A stretch of 64,000 nucleotides of DNA from an uncultured Luminiphilus sp. (GCA_943787485.1 CALSMP010000005.1:124001-188000), one strand, 5' to 3'. Positions 25,750-35,838 are shown, numbered from the stretch's first letter. The notes: generated by a model from the sequence alone, not told the origin. Program-made: numbers and translations.

Positions 25750-25755
25750 AGGATC

Positions 25756-26766
25756 TCAGGCCTCGGCTTCAATCAATGAAACAATGCTGTCGACCAAAGG
25801 CGCGGGAATCGTCGCATTGATTTCCAGCACCCAAATTCTCTCGTCGCTATCATAGGCCAATTTCACTGCATCTTTGTCGGTGACGATAACGACTTGTGCA
25901 TCGAGATCAGCCAAATCCTGCGACCCGATCATTTGATGATCTCCCAAAGCTCGCGTTGTTGGTATAAATCCAAGAGAGGTAAGTTGGCCAAAGAACTGCT
26001 CGGGCTGACCCAAAGCGGTTACAGCGGCGATGGCCCTACCCTGCCAGGCAATAGCGGCTTCGGCCACCCCTAACGCAGCGCCGGTGTTGTGATGTCTTAG
26101 GCACGCAGGCTCATAGATGAATCTTGTATCCGGGTTGTCTCCGTTGCGCTCCAAGACCCAGTCAACCGTCCTCAAACGAGACCGCGGCTCCCGCAAGGGG
26201 CCCATCGGGAGTAATCGGCCGTTACCCAATCCCCGATCAGCATCCAGAACAACCACCTCAAAGCTTCGAGGCATGCTGTAATGCTGAAGCCCGTCATCGG
26301 ACAACACCATGTCGACCGGGTGCTTTGCGAGTAAGACCTCAACCGCTCTCCTTCGATCACTGTCGACCACGACCGGAACACCCGTCATGCGCGCTATCAA
26401 CAGCGGCTCGTCCCCCGCAAGCGCGGCGGAAAGATCAGAAGTCACAAACAACGGCCCATCACTGGCGGTCCTACCGTAACCCCGACTCACCACAGCCACT
26501 GTTTTGCCTTTCTCTCTCAGTGCCTGAATCAACGCCAAAATGATCGGCGTTTTCCCCGACCCCCCGACTGTAATACCCCCAACAACCACAACGGGCTTCA
26601 CCAATGCAGCCGGAGGATCATTCAGAAATCGCCGTCGACGCCTGACGACCACCCAGGAGACGACAAGACTTAGCGGCCACAACAGCCACAGCCACCACGC
26701 GCCGCGATACCATGCCCGGGTCACACCGTGCTCGAGTCGCTGCATCAGCACCCCCTGCAAGGCCAT
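25756..26766 (-). CDS. lpxK: tetraacyldisaccharide 4'-kinase
   Basis: A 336-residue membrane-associated kinase that phosphorylates the lipid A precursor at the 4' position. An N-terminal membrane helix (WWLWLLWPLSLVVSWVVV, about 24-41) is followed by the Walker A loop GGITVGGSGKTP (63-74) and VDMVLSDDGLQHY (family DDGLQ motif). Its ATG overlaps the msbA stop by one base (TAATG), so lipid A completion and flipping are translationally coupled. Confidence 0.96.
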   Translation of the reverse strand: MALQGVLMQRLEHGVTRAWYRGAWWLWLLWPLSLVVSWVVVRRRRRFLNDPPAALVKPVVVVGGITVGGSGKTPIILALIQALREKGKTVAVVSRGYGRTASDGPLFVTSDLSAALAGDEPLLIARMTGVPVVVDSDRRRAVEVLLAKHPVDMVLSDDGLQHYSMPRSFEVVVLDADRGLGNGRLLPMGPLREPRSRLRTVDWVLERNGDNPDTRFIYEPACLRHHNTGAALGVAEAAIAWQGRAIAAVTALGQPEQFFGQLTSLGFIPTTRALGDHQMIGSQDLADLDAQVVIVTDKDAVKLAYDSDERIWVLEINATIPAPLVDSIVSLIEAEA

Positions 26767-28592
26767 TAGCCCTCGGTTGTACCCTGCCGATACATGCTGG
26801 CGTAGAGCGCGCTCGTGGCGAGCAATTCCTGATGGGAGCCCTGGGCCAAGATCTGACCTTGATCGAGAAGAATAATCCGATCGGCATTTTCGATCGTTGA
26901 CAGCCGGTGGGCGATAACTAAAGTGGCGCGTTGATCGGGCCCAGCTTCAAGCGCTTCTTGCACCGCACGCTCGGACTCACCGTCGAGCGCCGATGTCGCT
27001 TCATCCAAAATCAAGACGGGCGCTTTTTTAAGAAGCGCTCTGGCGATCGCCAACCGCTGACGCTGTCCCCCGGAAAGACCCGCGCCCTGATCACCGAGCA
27101 CAGTATCCAAACCCGCAGGCAGGCGCTCGATAAACTCCATCGCATGAGCACAACGCGCCGCATCGATTACGTCATCGTAGCTCGCGTCACTCAGGGAGCC
27201 AAAGGCGATGTTATTGCGCACGGTATCGCTGAACAGTTCAACCGCCTGCGATACCACGGCAAACTGGCGCCGGTAATCCCGAAGACGATATTCGTCAATG
27301 ATCAAATCATCTAACCTGATTTCGCCTGCATCCGGCGCGTAAAACCGGAGTAAGAGCTGTGCGAGCGTCGACTTGCCACTGCCAGAGCGCCCCACCAATG
27401 CCACGGTCTCTCCAGGGGCAATCTGAAATGATACGTTTTTGAGCGCCTGAGTTTCCGCGCCAGGATACCGAAAGCTCAGGTTTTCAATCTCGATAAAACC
27501 ACGCGCTCGACCCATAGGCGTCGTGCCACGATCTACTTCACTGGGCGTGTCCAGCTGGGCAAACACGTCCTCCGCAGCGGCCAGTCCACGCTGAACAATA
27601 CTTTGTATGCCACTCAGGGTTTTTACGGGCTTACCCAGCTGTGCCGCTGCCGTAATAAACGCCACTAGCGAGCCCGCCGAAAAACCAGCAAGGATTGTGG
27701 GATCCAGCGAGAACCAGAACAGCGCCCCAAGAGCGAACGCAAGCAACGTTTGAATGACGGGTGTAGATATGGCCTCAACCAAAGCCAGCTTTAGGCTCTG
27801 GTTGCGGTTAAAAAAACTCGCATTGTCGAACCGCTTAATCTGGTTGCTTTCACCGCCGAAAATACGCAGCACGTCAAAGGCGCCCAAAGACTCGCCGCTT
27901 ACCTGCGTCACTGAGCCCATCGAATCCTGTATGCGCCGGCTGTACCGTCTAAAGTGACGGCCGACAATCACCACCACCAAACCGATCGCCGGCGCGACGG
28001 CAAAAAAGATCAAACTCAGCTTCCAATTGAGATACAACATGTATGACACAAGCGCAACAATGGTTAGTCCCTCTCTGAGAATAACTTTTAGCGCATCGCT
28101 CGCCGCACCCGAGACTTGCTCAACATTAAACGTCAGCTTGCTGATCAACGTCCCAGTGCTGTGCTTGTCGTAGTAGGCTTTTGGGGCGCGCATCAAGGTG
28201 CCAAAGAGCTCGGTACGCAGAGTATGAATCACCGATCTTGCGACGATATTCATAAAGTAATTGCCGACGAAATAACCCATCGCACGACCGAACGACAAAA
28301 CCAAAGCGGCGATCGGCACTGCAAGCCGTGCATAATCGAGGGCACCTTTGTCGCCTGGTGGCCACACCCAGTGTGCGGCACTCGCGACTAGGCCCAGAGA
28401 CACCGGTGTAGATTCCCCGAGCGAGTCCAGAAGAAATTGGGTCAGATCGGCGAGCAGCACATTGCCGAGTGAATAGATTAGGAAACCAGCGACGCTGACC
28501 ACAAACACAAGGGTGTGTGGCACCACATAACCAAGCAGGCGCTTATAAAGCACCAAATCGCCTTGGCCGTTCGTTTTCTCCGAATCTATCAT
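26766..28592 (-). CDS. msbA: lipid A export ATP-binding/permease protein MsbA
   Basis: A 608-residue half-transporter. Six membrane helices fill residues ~20-310; the nucleotide-binding domain has Walker A GRSGSGKST (near 400), signature LSGGQRQRLAIARAL, Walker B VLILDEATSALD and the H-loop VIAHRLST. It flips lipid A-core across the inner membrane. The start overlaps the exbD stop (ATGA) and the end overlaps lpxK, so it belongs to exbB-exbD-msbA-lpxK-kdsB-murB. Confidence 0.95.
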   Translation of the reverse strand: MIDSEKTNGQGDLVLYKRLLGYVVPHTLVFVVSVAGFLIYSLGNVLLADLTQFLLDSLGESTPVSLGLVASAAHWVWPPGDKGALDYARLAVPIAALVLSFGRAMGYFVGNYFMNIVARSVIHTLRTELFGTLMRAPKAYYDKHSTGTLISKLTFNVEQVSGAASDALKVILREGLTIVALVSYMLYLNWKLSLIFFAVAPAIGLVVVIVGRHFRRYSRRIQDSMGSVTQVSGESLGAFDVLRIFGGESNQIKRFDNASFFNRNQSLKLALVEAISTPVIQTLLAFALGALFWFSLDPTILAGFSAGSLVAFITAAAQLGKPVKTLSGIQSIVQRGLAAAEDVFAQLDTPSEVDRGTTPMGRARGFIEIENLSFRYPGAETQALKNVSFQIAPGETVALVGRSGSGKSTLAQLLLRFYAPDAGEIRLDDLIIDEYRLRDYRRQFAVVSQAVELFSDTVRNNIAFGSLSDASYDDVIDAARCAHAMEFIERLPAGLDTVLGDQGAGLSGGQRQRLAIARALLKKAPVLILDEATSALDGESERAVQEALEAGPDQRATLVIAHRLSTIENADRIILLDQGQILAQGSHQELLATSALYASMYRQGTTEG

Positions 28593-29002
28593 TGTTCAGG
28601 CGTCTGAGTGGCGATAGTGACCTGCTCAAAACCGAGCACTTCCGCAGCGTCAAGCGCGCTGACCACATACCGGTGGGCCGCCTCACCGTCGGCCGCCACT
28701 GTCAGTGAGGTTTGTCCACTTTTTGCGACCTCAACCTCCATTGCCTCCCTGAGCGCCAAATGGTCGTTGCTTATTTGTTTGCCATTCAAGGTCATAAAGC
28801 CATCGGCCCGGATAAGCAGTTCCAGCGACTCCGAGGACTGGCTGGAAGCCACGCCCTCCGCCTCAGGCAGGTTCACTGCGAGCTGTGTTGCTCGGGTAAA
28901 GCTAGTCGACACCATAAAAAAAATAAGAAGCAAAAAAACGACATCGATTAATGGCGTCAGATTGATGCCTAACTCATCACGGTGCTGACGGCGAAACCTC
29001 AC
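28589..29002 (-). CDS. exbD: ExbD/TolR-family biopolymer transport protein
   Basis: A 137-residue protein with one N-terminal membrane helix preceded by the family pattern INLTPLIDVVFLLLIFFMV (Asp in the helix is the proton site) and a periplasmic domain. With ExbB it forms the proton-driven motor energising TonB-type transport. It overlaps exbB and msbA by 4 bases each. Copies beside lipid A genes are common in gammaproteobacteria; whether this pair serves TonB or an envelope task is unclear. Confidence 0.92.
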   Translation of the reverse strand: MRFRRQHRDELGINLTPLIDVVFLLLIFFMVSTSFTRATQLAVNLPEAEGVASSQSSESLELLIRADGFMTLNGKQISNDHLALREAMEVEVAKSGQTSLTVAADGEAAHRYVVSALDAAEVLGFEQVTIATQTPEQ

Positions 29003-29625
29003 AAGTCGTACTCAGTTTTTTTGTTGCCTGCATGCAACGCGTCAACCAATTTGATTGACTCCTGCTCCAAACCGACAACAATCGCGTCAATCTTACCCGT
29101 AAAATAGCGGTGCATCACGAGGGATGGAATGGCGACGGCCAAGCCTGCAGCGGTGGTAATCAAGGCCTCGGAGATACCGCCCGCCAGCGCATTGGCATTC
29201 CCCGTTCCCTGCACCGTGATCTCGGTAAAAACACGGATCATGCCAACAACAGTACCCAGAAGTCCGAGTAATGGCGTCACCGCGGCAATCGTCCCAAGCG
29301 TGTTCAGATAGCGACCAAGGTCGTGAATCACATGACCTGCCGCCTCCTGAATGCTCTCTTTCATAATGTCACGGCCTTGAACGTGATTGGCAAGCCCCGC
29401 CGCCAGGATGGCGCCAAGAGGGGAACCCTGACGAAGCTGTTTTAGACGAGTGGCGTCGAGCTCCCCCGCTTTCAATTGTTGCCATACCCCAGCCAACAAA
29501 TGAGGAGGCGCGATTCGCGCGGGTTTGAGGGCCAATAAACGCTCAATAACAATCGCCATCGCAATGACCGAGCCGGCGACAATGAAGGGCATCGTCCAAC
29601 CACCTGCCATCAGTAAATCCAGCAA
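28999..29625 (-). CDS. exbB: MotA/TolQ/ExbB proton channel family protein
   Basis: A 208-residue protein with three membrane helices: PFIVAGSVIAMAIVIERLL, TLGTIAAVTPLLGLLGTVVGM and ALITTAAGLAVAIPSLVM. The last two match the ExbB/TolQ channel core. The start codon is TTG at 29625: AGGAGG stands 8 bases before it, whereas the ATG between them is out of frame and too close. First gene of the exbB-exbD-msbA-lpxK-kdsB-murB-uvrC-pgsA run; 55 bases separate it from the comEC stop. Confidence 0.92.
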   Translation of the reverse strand: MLDLLMAGGWTMPFIVAGSVIAMAIVIERLLALKPARIAPPHLLAGVWQQLKAGELDATRLKQLRQGSPLGAILAAGLANHVQGRDIMKESIQEAAGHVIHDLGRYLNTLGTIAAVTPLLGLLGTVVGMIRVFTEITVQGTGNANALAGGISEALITTAAGLAVAIPSLVMHRYFTGKIDAIVVGLEQESIKLVDALHAGNKKTEYDL

Positions 29626-29680
29626 TGCGCATTCCTCCTTTTTCCCTCAAAGTATACCCTTCACATGGCTCTGACCCCAG

Positions 29681-31981
29681 TCAGGGAACCCTAAGCCAAT
29701 AGGGAATAGTGCCATCGCGCATCGTTGCTATCGTGAGAGCGCTGCCCTCTATAGTAAATGTGATTGCTCCATCAACCGCGGTGTTTAACATCGTGGTATT
29801 ACGTTCGGCAAAGCGGTCAACCACGGTCGCTGCCGGATGGCCGAAGCGGTTGCCCCTACCGGCACTAAACACCGCGTAATCTGGCTTTGCCCACTTTAAA
29901 AAAGTGGCTGAGGACGATGTGTTGCTGCCGTGGTGTGCGGCGATCAGCACGTTGGCTGAGAGCTCCTCTCGCCAGAAACGCACCAGCGCTTTTTCCCGAC
30001 TGCGCTCGACATCCCCCATCAAGAGAAATCGATAGTTAAGATATTCGATCAGCACCACACAGGACACGTCGTTGTCACTCTCAGCCGAAGGAACCACTCC
30101 AAGGGCGGAAAGATCACCGTTAAGAAATCGCAGGCGCGCCGATCCACCGAGGGATATCTCCTGTCCGGGCCGACAACTCAACCCACCATGCCCATAGACC
30201 TTAGCGACTGGCATAGCATCGAGCAGCACATCCACACCGCCAATATGATCTCTATCGCCATGACTGAGAATAAGCCAATCAATCGCACTCACTGCTTGAT
30301 GTCGCAGAAACGGCAAGATGACTCGATCCGCCTGTGTGAATCCGTGTTCATGGCCATCACCGGTATCGTAGAGAATGGTGTTACCGTCGACCCGAACCAG
30401 AATCGACAGCCCCTGCCCAACATCGAGTACGGTAAGACTGAATTTGGATGAGGTTTTGTCGCGCCGAGCCGACTTCTGGAGTCCGGACGACACTTGCAAT
30501 GCCAAAGCCCTACCGAGGGCCGTTTCTGGCTCTTGCTCGGCGCCTAGGTGCCACCGGGTCTCATCGAGCAGGCCAAACCACAGGCGCGAAAACCCTTGTG
30601 CGGGTTGCCATACAATCGGTGTGCGCGAGGACAAGATGGGCTCACTGGCGAATACGGTAGCGAGTGCTGCTATCAGCGCTGCGGGTATCACGGTGAGGGA
30701 TAACAGCGGGACCAAAAGCAAATTAGCCGCAATTGCCACGACACCCGCTGGTGGGTACCACAGAGTTACCAGCGGCATCAGCCCAAACACCAGCATGCTC
30801 TGCCCAAGTACGGCCTTAATGAACACCCCTCTAACACGGAAAAGGTGACACCGCGTGAGAACCGTGTGAATAACAAGCAACAATCCCGTCGCCGATACCG
30901 TTAGCCAAAAGCTGGGACCCAACACTGAAAAAGGTTGAGCGGCAACAAGCATAACGGCGGCCGTCAGCAAGGCCCTTAGCGGGGTCGTTCGCCAGCCGGC
31001 CAGCGTGACCAACACCAATACACTCAGCATGAGGAGCGCCCGCTGCGTGGGTACCGTGAAACCCGCCAACATGGCATAAGCCCCTGCGCAGCCCCAGGCG
31101 AGCAAGACCGAGTAATCACGGTGTAACAGCATCCTTGGCCACACGCTAAGCACAAGCCGGCGACCGAGCCACCACACTGCGCCGTAAACCAGGCCCACGT
31201 GCAGGCCACTAATCACCAACGCGTGGGTGATGCCCAATGCCCTAAAATTTCTCCAATCTTGTGTTGGAAGCCGACTGCCGTCACCGACGGTGAGGGCAAG
31301 TAACAACCCTTTCACCCGTATCGGCACGATCGCCGTATCGATGCGGTGGGCAAGCCCCCCACGGATCCCGTCAAGCCAAGGAGGATCTCCGCTCAAGGTA
31401 TCGAGGTGCTTGGCCCACAACCGTCCACCCAGGCCTTGTGCCATCGCATTGGCCTGCTCTGGCGGCCTGCCGCGGCTCCATTGGGAACCCGTGATAGAAA
31501 ATGTGCCCAGAGCAACAACGCGCCTACCCAGATCGGCGGCATTAAGTGGCTGAGGAACACTCACTTGAACCCGCGAGAGATCACCGCAGGATGAGGGAAT
31601 CGTGGCCTCGACGCGCAGTCTTGTCGACCATCGCGTCTCACCCTCCCACCCCCAAACCTCGAAGGGCAACTGGTCAATAGCGCCCATAACCATCATGACC
31701 TCGCCGTCACAGGCAGGGTTTGGCGCAGAAATGGACGCTAACAAAGAGGCAATCCCACCCAACACCAACCCCACACCCAAATAGGCAAGCTGCCGGATTG
31801 GTGCCAGCGCGAACAGGATGAACACCCCGACGGCTAATACCAACCCCAGGGTCACCTCCGGTAAAGCGAGCGGGGTGACCATGCCCAGCAACACCCAAAT
31901 TCCCGGAGCTGAGCGCCATGAACGGGCGCCCTGACGACACCAAAAGCATCGCCATAGACGCATGAAATAAAGCACGTTCAT
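29681..31981 (-). CDS. comEC: DNA internalisation competence protein ComEC/Rec2
   Basis: A 766-residue polytopic protein. Hydrophobic N-terminal segments are followed by an extracytoplasmic OB-like domain, the Competence membrane domain with HALVISGLHVGLVYG, and a C-terminal metallo-beta-lactamase domain with SHGDRDHIGG (near residue 575) and AAHHGSNTSSS. It forms the inner-membrane channel for single-stranded DNA in natural transformation; the nuclease-like domain may degrade the second strand. It precedes exbB as in Pseudomonas and is divergent from the DUF2062 gene. Competence itself is unproven. Confidence 0.93.
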   Translation of the reverse strand: MNVLYFMRLWRCFWCRQGARSWRSAPGIWVLLGMVTPLALPEVTLGLVLAVGVFILFALAPIRQLAYLGVGLVLGGIASLLASISAPNPACDGEVMMVMGAIDQLPFEVWGWEGETRWSTRLRVEATIPSSCGDLSRVQVSVPQPLNAADLGRRVVALGTFSITGSQWSRGRPPEQANAMAQGLGGRLWAKHLDTLSGDPPWLDGIRGGLAHRIDTAIVPIRVKGLLLALTVGDGSRLPTQDWRNFRALGITHALVISGLHVGLVYGAVWWLGRRLVLSVWPRMLLHRDYSVLLAWGCAGAYAMLAGFTVPTQRALLMLSVLVLVTLAGWRTTPLRALLTAAVMLVAAQPFSVLGPSFWLTVSATGLLLVIHTVLTRCHLFRVRGVFIKAVLGQSMLVFGLMPLVTLWYPPAGVVAIAANLLLVPLLSLTVIPAALIAALATVFASEPILSSRTPIVWQPAQGFSRLWFGLLDETRWHLGAEQEPETALGRALALQVSSGLQKSARRDKTSSKFSLTVLDVGQGLSILVRVDGNTILYDTGDGHEHGFTQADRVILPFLRHQAVSAIDWLILSHGDRDHIGGVDVLLDAMPVAKVYGHGGLSCRPGQEISLGGSARLRFLNGDLSALGVVPSAESDNDVSCVVLIEYLNYRFLLMGDVERSREKALVRFWREELSANVLIAAHHGSNTSSSATFLKWAKPDYAVFSAGRGNRFGHPAATVVDRFAERNTTMLNTAVDGAITFTIEGSALTIATMRDGTIPYWLRVP

Positions 31982-32167
31982 GCGCTACTCACGGCATAAT
32001 CTGGTAGCAAGTCACATGGAGCTGAAAAATGAAAACAGTCATAATTACACCGCTGGTTGCGGCGATGCAGTAGAGCACGTACCTGCCCAGATACCACACA
32101 TCTCAAGGCGTTCTTGGCGGGCAATGAACACTAAAGCCGATTACTCACGAATGGACTGATTCGCTAC

Positions 32168-32695
32168 ATGCCCCGGAAGTTGTTTCAAAGAATTGCGCCC
32201 TCTCCGCAGAAGCTGCGAGCGATGCGCACCCTGAGGCCACTAGGAGATTGGGTGTATGAGCCCAATCTCTGGCATATCAACCGGACGTCAACGGCAAAAG
32301 CTTTCGCCATCGGTCTGTTTAGCGCCATGGTTCCCCTTCCCGGGCAAATGTTCATCGCCGCCATCGTAGCAGTTCGCTGGCGGGCCAATTTACCTTTGAG
32401 CGTGACCTTAATTTTTGTTACCAACCCACTCACGATGCCGGTCATTTATTTTGCGGCCTATCAACTTGGCGCGACCATCCTCGACACCCCGGTGAATCCG
32501 ATCGAATTCGAAATGACCTGGAGCTGGTTCGGGGAGCGCCTGGGGGCCATTTGGGAACCCTTCCTGTTGGGTTGTCTTCTAATGGGAATCGCAGCTGCAA
32601 CGCTGGGATATTTCGCTATCGACCTCTTATGGCGTTGGCGAGTGGTTGACCAATGGGAAAAAAGAGCCGCCAAACGTCGAAAGAATCCCTACTGA
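32168..32695 (+). CDS. DUF2062 domain membrane protein
   Basis: A 175-residue protein with the DUF2062 pattern: a basic amphipathic start, AFAIGLFSAMVPLPGQMFIAA and VTNPLTMPVIYFAAYQLG with its conserved Asn-Pro, then a last hydrophobic segment near residues 138-160 and a basic tail (EKRAAKRRKNPY). Function unknown; the gene commonly lies beside comEC in gammaproteobacteria. It is 186 bases from comEC, divergent, and convergent with lolE (21-base gap). Confidence 0.88.
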   Translation: MPRKLFQRIAPSPQKLRAMRTLRPLGDWVYEPNLWHINRTSTAKAFAIGLFSAMVPLPGQMFIAAIVAVRWRANLPLSVTLIFVTNPLTMPVIYFAAYQLGATILDTPVNPIEFEMTWSWFGERLGAIWEPFLLGCLLMGIAAATLGYFAIDLLWRWRVVDQWEKRAAKRRKNPY

Positions 32696-32716
32696 CGACC
32701 ACTGGGAAGATTTTTT

Positions 32717-33943
32717 TCAGGCGGAGCCCAGTGCCAGCGCTTGTGCAACAGGGACCTTACTGGCCCTATAGGCTGGAATGAGGGCTGAAGAGATACACAG
32801 AAACACCGAGACAATCCAAAGCGTCAGAATATCGGAAAGTCTAATATCGACGGGCAAAAACGCGAGGGGGTAAACGTCGGTATTCAGAAGCTGAATCCCC
32901 ACCGCCCCTTCTATGGCGACGAGAAGCTGTGGCGCCATTACGGCCAAGGCGCCACCCAGTGTCAGCCCCACCGTTGCCCCGAGAACACCAATTAGGGCGC
33001 CCTGAAAAAGATATATCCACGCTATGTCTTTGCGGGACGCGCCCATAACCTGCAATATCGCGATCGCCGATCGCCGATCAATGATCACCAACATCAGGGA
33101 AGACACCACATTGAACGCGGCCACAGCGATAATCGTCGTGAGCAACAGCGTAATTAAATCTGAGGACAGACGGATGGCCTGATAGAGATTACCGTGGCTG
33201 CCCGTCCAGTCGGTTAAGTAAAAATGCGCCGGCAATGACTGATACAACCCCCATCGGACCTCGGGGGCTGCAAACAGGTCGTCTAGCTGCAACGCCAATC
33301 CGTTTGCCGAAGCACCCTCAGACCCAAATGCCGCGATGTCTTGCAAGCGGCCGATAATCAATCCCTCGTCGAGCTCTGTCTGCGTCGACAATAGCCCCGC
33401 CACCCTCACCGCGGCTATGCGGGTCCTTTGATTGGCAAGCAGGGCGTCTTCTGGAAGCAGGAGGCGCAACGTCGCTCCCGCCCCGACCTGTAATCGCGCG
33501 GCAAGCCTGGAGCCAATAAGCACCTCGTTTTGCTCTAGTCGCTTTGGTTCTGTGGGAGACCATCGCTGCCAGTCAGCGATACTGGCCGCCTCAAGACCCA
33601 TGAGTTTGGCGGCCTCAACCTTTAGCCCTCGCACTAACAGCGCCTCTCTCTCGTAAAAGAGCGCGGCCTTTGAGACCCCCGCTAATTGCGCCAGCCGCTC
33701 CTTTTGAGCGCGCCACTCAGCATCGCTGGCGTACCCACGCTGGGTAACGTGGGGAACAAGACTTAAAATCCTGTCGTCCATTTCACGTTCAAAGCCGTTC
33801 ATGACTGACATCACAGCGAGCAAGATGGCCACGGCAAAAACTAAACCGAGGATAGAAAGTCGTGACAGAAAAACCGAGAGGCCTCTCCCGGGATCCATCA
33901 CCTGACGACGAGCAAAAGCAAATCGCTCACGCCACCGCATCAT
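32717..33943 (-). CDS. lolE: lipoprotein-releasing ABC transporter permease LolE
   Basis: A 408-residue permease with the LolC/E layout: an N-terminal helix (LSRLSILGLVFAVAILLAV), SVMNGFEREM, a ~200-residue periplasmic domain and three C-terminal helices. It pairs with LolC and the ATPase LolD to extract outer-membrane lipoproteins and pass them to LolA. Third in the lolC-lolD-lolE order, its start lying 17 bases inside lolD. LolC and LolE are similar, and the name rests on order. Confidence 0.92.
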   Translation of the reverse strand: MMRWRERFAFARRQVMDPGRGLSVFLSRLSILGLVFAVAILLAVMSVMNGFEREMDDRILSLVPHVTQRGYASDAEWRAQKERLAQLAGVSKAALFYEREALLVRGLKVEAAKLMGLEAASIADWQRWSPTEPKRLEQNEVLIGSRLAARLQVGAGATLRLLLPEDALLANQRTRIAAVRVAGLLSTQTELDEGLIIGRLQDIAAFGSEGASANGLALQLDDLFAAPEVRWGLYQSLPAHFYLTDWTGSHGNLYQAIRLSSDLITLLLTTIIAVAAFNVVSSLMLVIIDRRSAIAILQVMGASRKDIAWIYLFQGALIGVLGATVGLTLGGALAVMAPQLLVAIEGAVGIQLLNTDVYPLAFLPVDIRLSDILTLWIVSVFLCISSALIPAYRASKVPVAQALALGSA

Positions 33944-34619
33944 GGTCTCCCACCAAACGGCCGTCGATCAGTGTTAACTGGCGCGCCATTTGATTGGCGA
34001 CTTGCCGATCATGGGTGACCACCACAAATCCCGTCTGCCCCCACTCTAATGACTCCATCAGGGTAAGAATTTGTGCCGCCGACTCAGGGTCAAGATTGCC
34101 GGTTGGCTCATCCATCAAAACACAGCGTGGGTTGTTGATTAAGGCCCTGGCAATGGCTACACGCTGGCGCTCTCCGCCACTGAGCGCTGCAGGCCGATGC
34201 CCTCCCCGATCTTGCAGACCAACTCTCTCAAGTAGCTTAGCCGCCAGCTGGTTCGCTTGCGACTTCGAGGCGCCCGCGATACGCGCGGGCATCGCTACCG
34301 CCTCTAGCGCTGTAAACTCTGGCAGCAAATGATGAAACTGAAACACAAGCCCAAGCTGCTGGTTACGCCACTGACTGCGCCTCAGGTCTGACATCTCACT
34401 CATCACCTCTCCAGCGACATAAACTCGTCCCGTGGTCGGCACCTCTAAGCCTCCGAGAAGATTGAGCAACGTCGATTTTCCACATCCCGACTGACCGACA
34501 ATAGCCACACGCTCACCGGCACGAAGGGAGAAATCGACACCCGATAGGACTTCGATTTGTCGATCGCCGTCCTGGAACGCCTTGCCGAGGCCCGAGCAGG
34601 AAATAACTGGATCAGACAT
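33927..34619 (-). CDS. lolD: lipoprotein-releasing ABC transporter ATPase LolD
   Basis: A 230-residue ATPase: Walker A GQSGCGKSTLLNLLGGLE, Q-loop LGLVFQFHHLLPEFTALE, signature LSGGERQRVAIARAL, Walker B CVLMDEPTGNLD and H-loop VTHD. The FQFHHLLPEF segment is the LolD-specific variant that engages LolC/E. The start at 34619 overlaps the lolC stop by 8 bases and fits the family N-terminus; the longer frame only reads into lolC. Confidence 0.95.
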   Translation of the reverse strand: MSDPVISCSGLGKAFQDGDRQIEVLSGVDFSLRAGERVAIVGQSGCGKSTLLNLLGGLEVPTTGRVYVAGEVMSEMSDLRRSQWRNQQLGLVFQFHHLLPEFTALEAVAMPARIAGASKSQANQLAAKLLERVGLQDRGGHRPAALSGGERQRVAIARALINNPRCVLMDEPTGNLDPESAAQILTLMESLEWGQTGFVVVTHDRQVANQMARQLTLIDGRLVGDHDAVA

Positions 34620-35838
34620 CGTGAAGGACCTCCATTGGATGAAGGGTTGCGGCGCGATAAGCGGGGTATAGGGTGGCAACCAGGGTGAGAAAAACTGCGA
34701 CCGATAGCGTTACAACAACGTCGAGCCACTGAAGCTCGGAGGGAAGCCTCCCAATGTAATAGACTGAGGGATCGAATAATCGAGCGTCGAAAAAATGTTC
34801 CAGAAAAATCGCAATATCGGCAACGTGGAGCGCCAAACCAACGCCTAAGATTGCACCGACGCCAATACCGATTCCTCCCAGCACCCCCCCATATCCCATA
34901 AAGATCCACATGAGCTGTGACCGAGGCATACCGATGACCCGCAGCACAGCGATATCTCGCGCCTTTTCGGTCACTGACATCGTTAAAGTCGACACGATAT
35001 TGAACGCGGCCACCGCCACGACCGCCATCAACAGCAGAGCAACGGTTATTTTCTCCATCCGTATAGCCGTAAACAAAGAACCCTGAGATTGCTGCCAACC
35101 ACTGGCATCGACCGACTCTCCGAAGCGATTCGCGACGCGGCCTATCACTGTATCCACGTGGCCCCGATCGTGGAGCGCCACCTGAAGGCTATCGATATCG
35201 CGGGCAAACAAACGTCGTGCGGTATCGAGGGAAACAAAGGCTTGTTGCGCATCAAGACTTGAACCGACTTCGAATTCCGCAACGACTTGAAGGCGACGCT
35301 GACGGGGGAACACCCCTGCCGGCGTGATCGATAACGTGGGCAAGACTGCCGTCACCTCATCTCCCACCCTCACACCCAGCCTCTGTGCCACACCGCGGCC
35401 CAATACCACCGAAAAAGCCGTCTGCGATACAGCCTCGAGACTACCCTCCGCTATATGGTCAGCCAGCGCGGTCACCCCGCTAAAACCAGCGGTGCTAAGT
35501 CCTGCCACGCGGACACCGTGCTGTTGCGTGTTGTGGGTAAGTAGCAGCATATCTTCCAGTAACAGCGCGGATGACTTGACTTCACTCTGGCTTGCAAGGA
35601 AATCGCTTACCTCCTGAAGTAGCGCACCATCGGGGCTTTTCACCGACAGCGTCAAGTGCGGCGTTACCGACAAGATGCGGCGATGCAGCTCTGAAGAAAA
35701 ACCATTCATCACCGACAAAACGACAATGAGACTGGCGACACCCAACACCATACCCAGCAGCGAAACCCGAGCCACCAGCAAGGTAAAACCATGCTGACGT
35801 CCTCCAAGGGCATAGCGCAGGATTAAATCGAGAATCAC
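34612..35838 (-). CDS. lolC: lipoprotein-releasing ABC transporter permease LolC
   Basis: A 408-residue permease: N-terminal helix (VARVSLLGMVLGVASLIVVLSVMNGF), a periplasmic domain that contacts LolA, then three membrane helices near 270-400 and the ending PAYRAATLHPMEVLHDV typical of LolC. First gene of lolCDE, 31 bases after nqrM, so lolCDE may be read through from the nqr operon as well as from its own promoter. Confidence 0.93.
   Translation of the reverse strand: MILDLILRYALGGRQHGFTLLVARVSLLGMVLGVASLIVVLSVMNGFSSELHRRILSVTPHLTLSVKSPDGALLQEVSDFLASQSEVKSSALLLEDMLLLTHNTQQHGVRVAGLSTAGFSGVTALADHIAEGSLEAVSQTAFSVVLGRGVAQRLGVRVGDEVTAVLPTLSITPAGVFPRQRRLQVVAEFEVGSSLDAQQAFVSLDTARRLFARDIDSLQVALHDRGHVDTVIGRVANRFGESVDASGWQQSQGSLFTAIRMEKITVALLLMAVVAVAAFNIVSTLTMSVTEKARDIAVLRVIGMPRSQLMWIFMGYGGVLGGIGIGVGAILGVGLALHVADIAIFLEHFFDARLFDPSVYYIGRLPSELQWLDVVVTLSVAVFLTLVATLYPAYRAATLHPMEVLHDV

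Noticed and set aside
32029-32073. MKTVIITPLVAAMQ, a 14-codon frame with GGAG upstream, between comEC and the DUF2062 gene
   Set aside because: Too short to support; may be a leader peptide or a remnant, but nothing confirms it.
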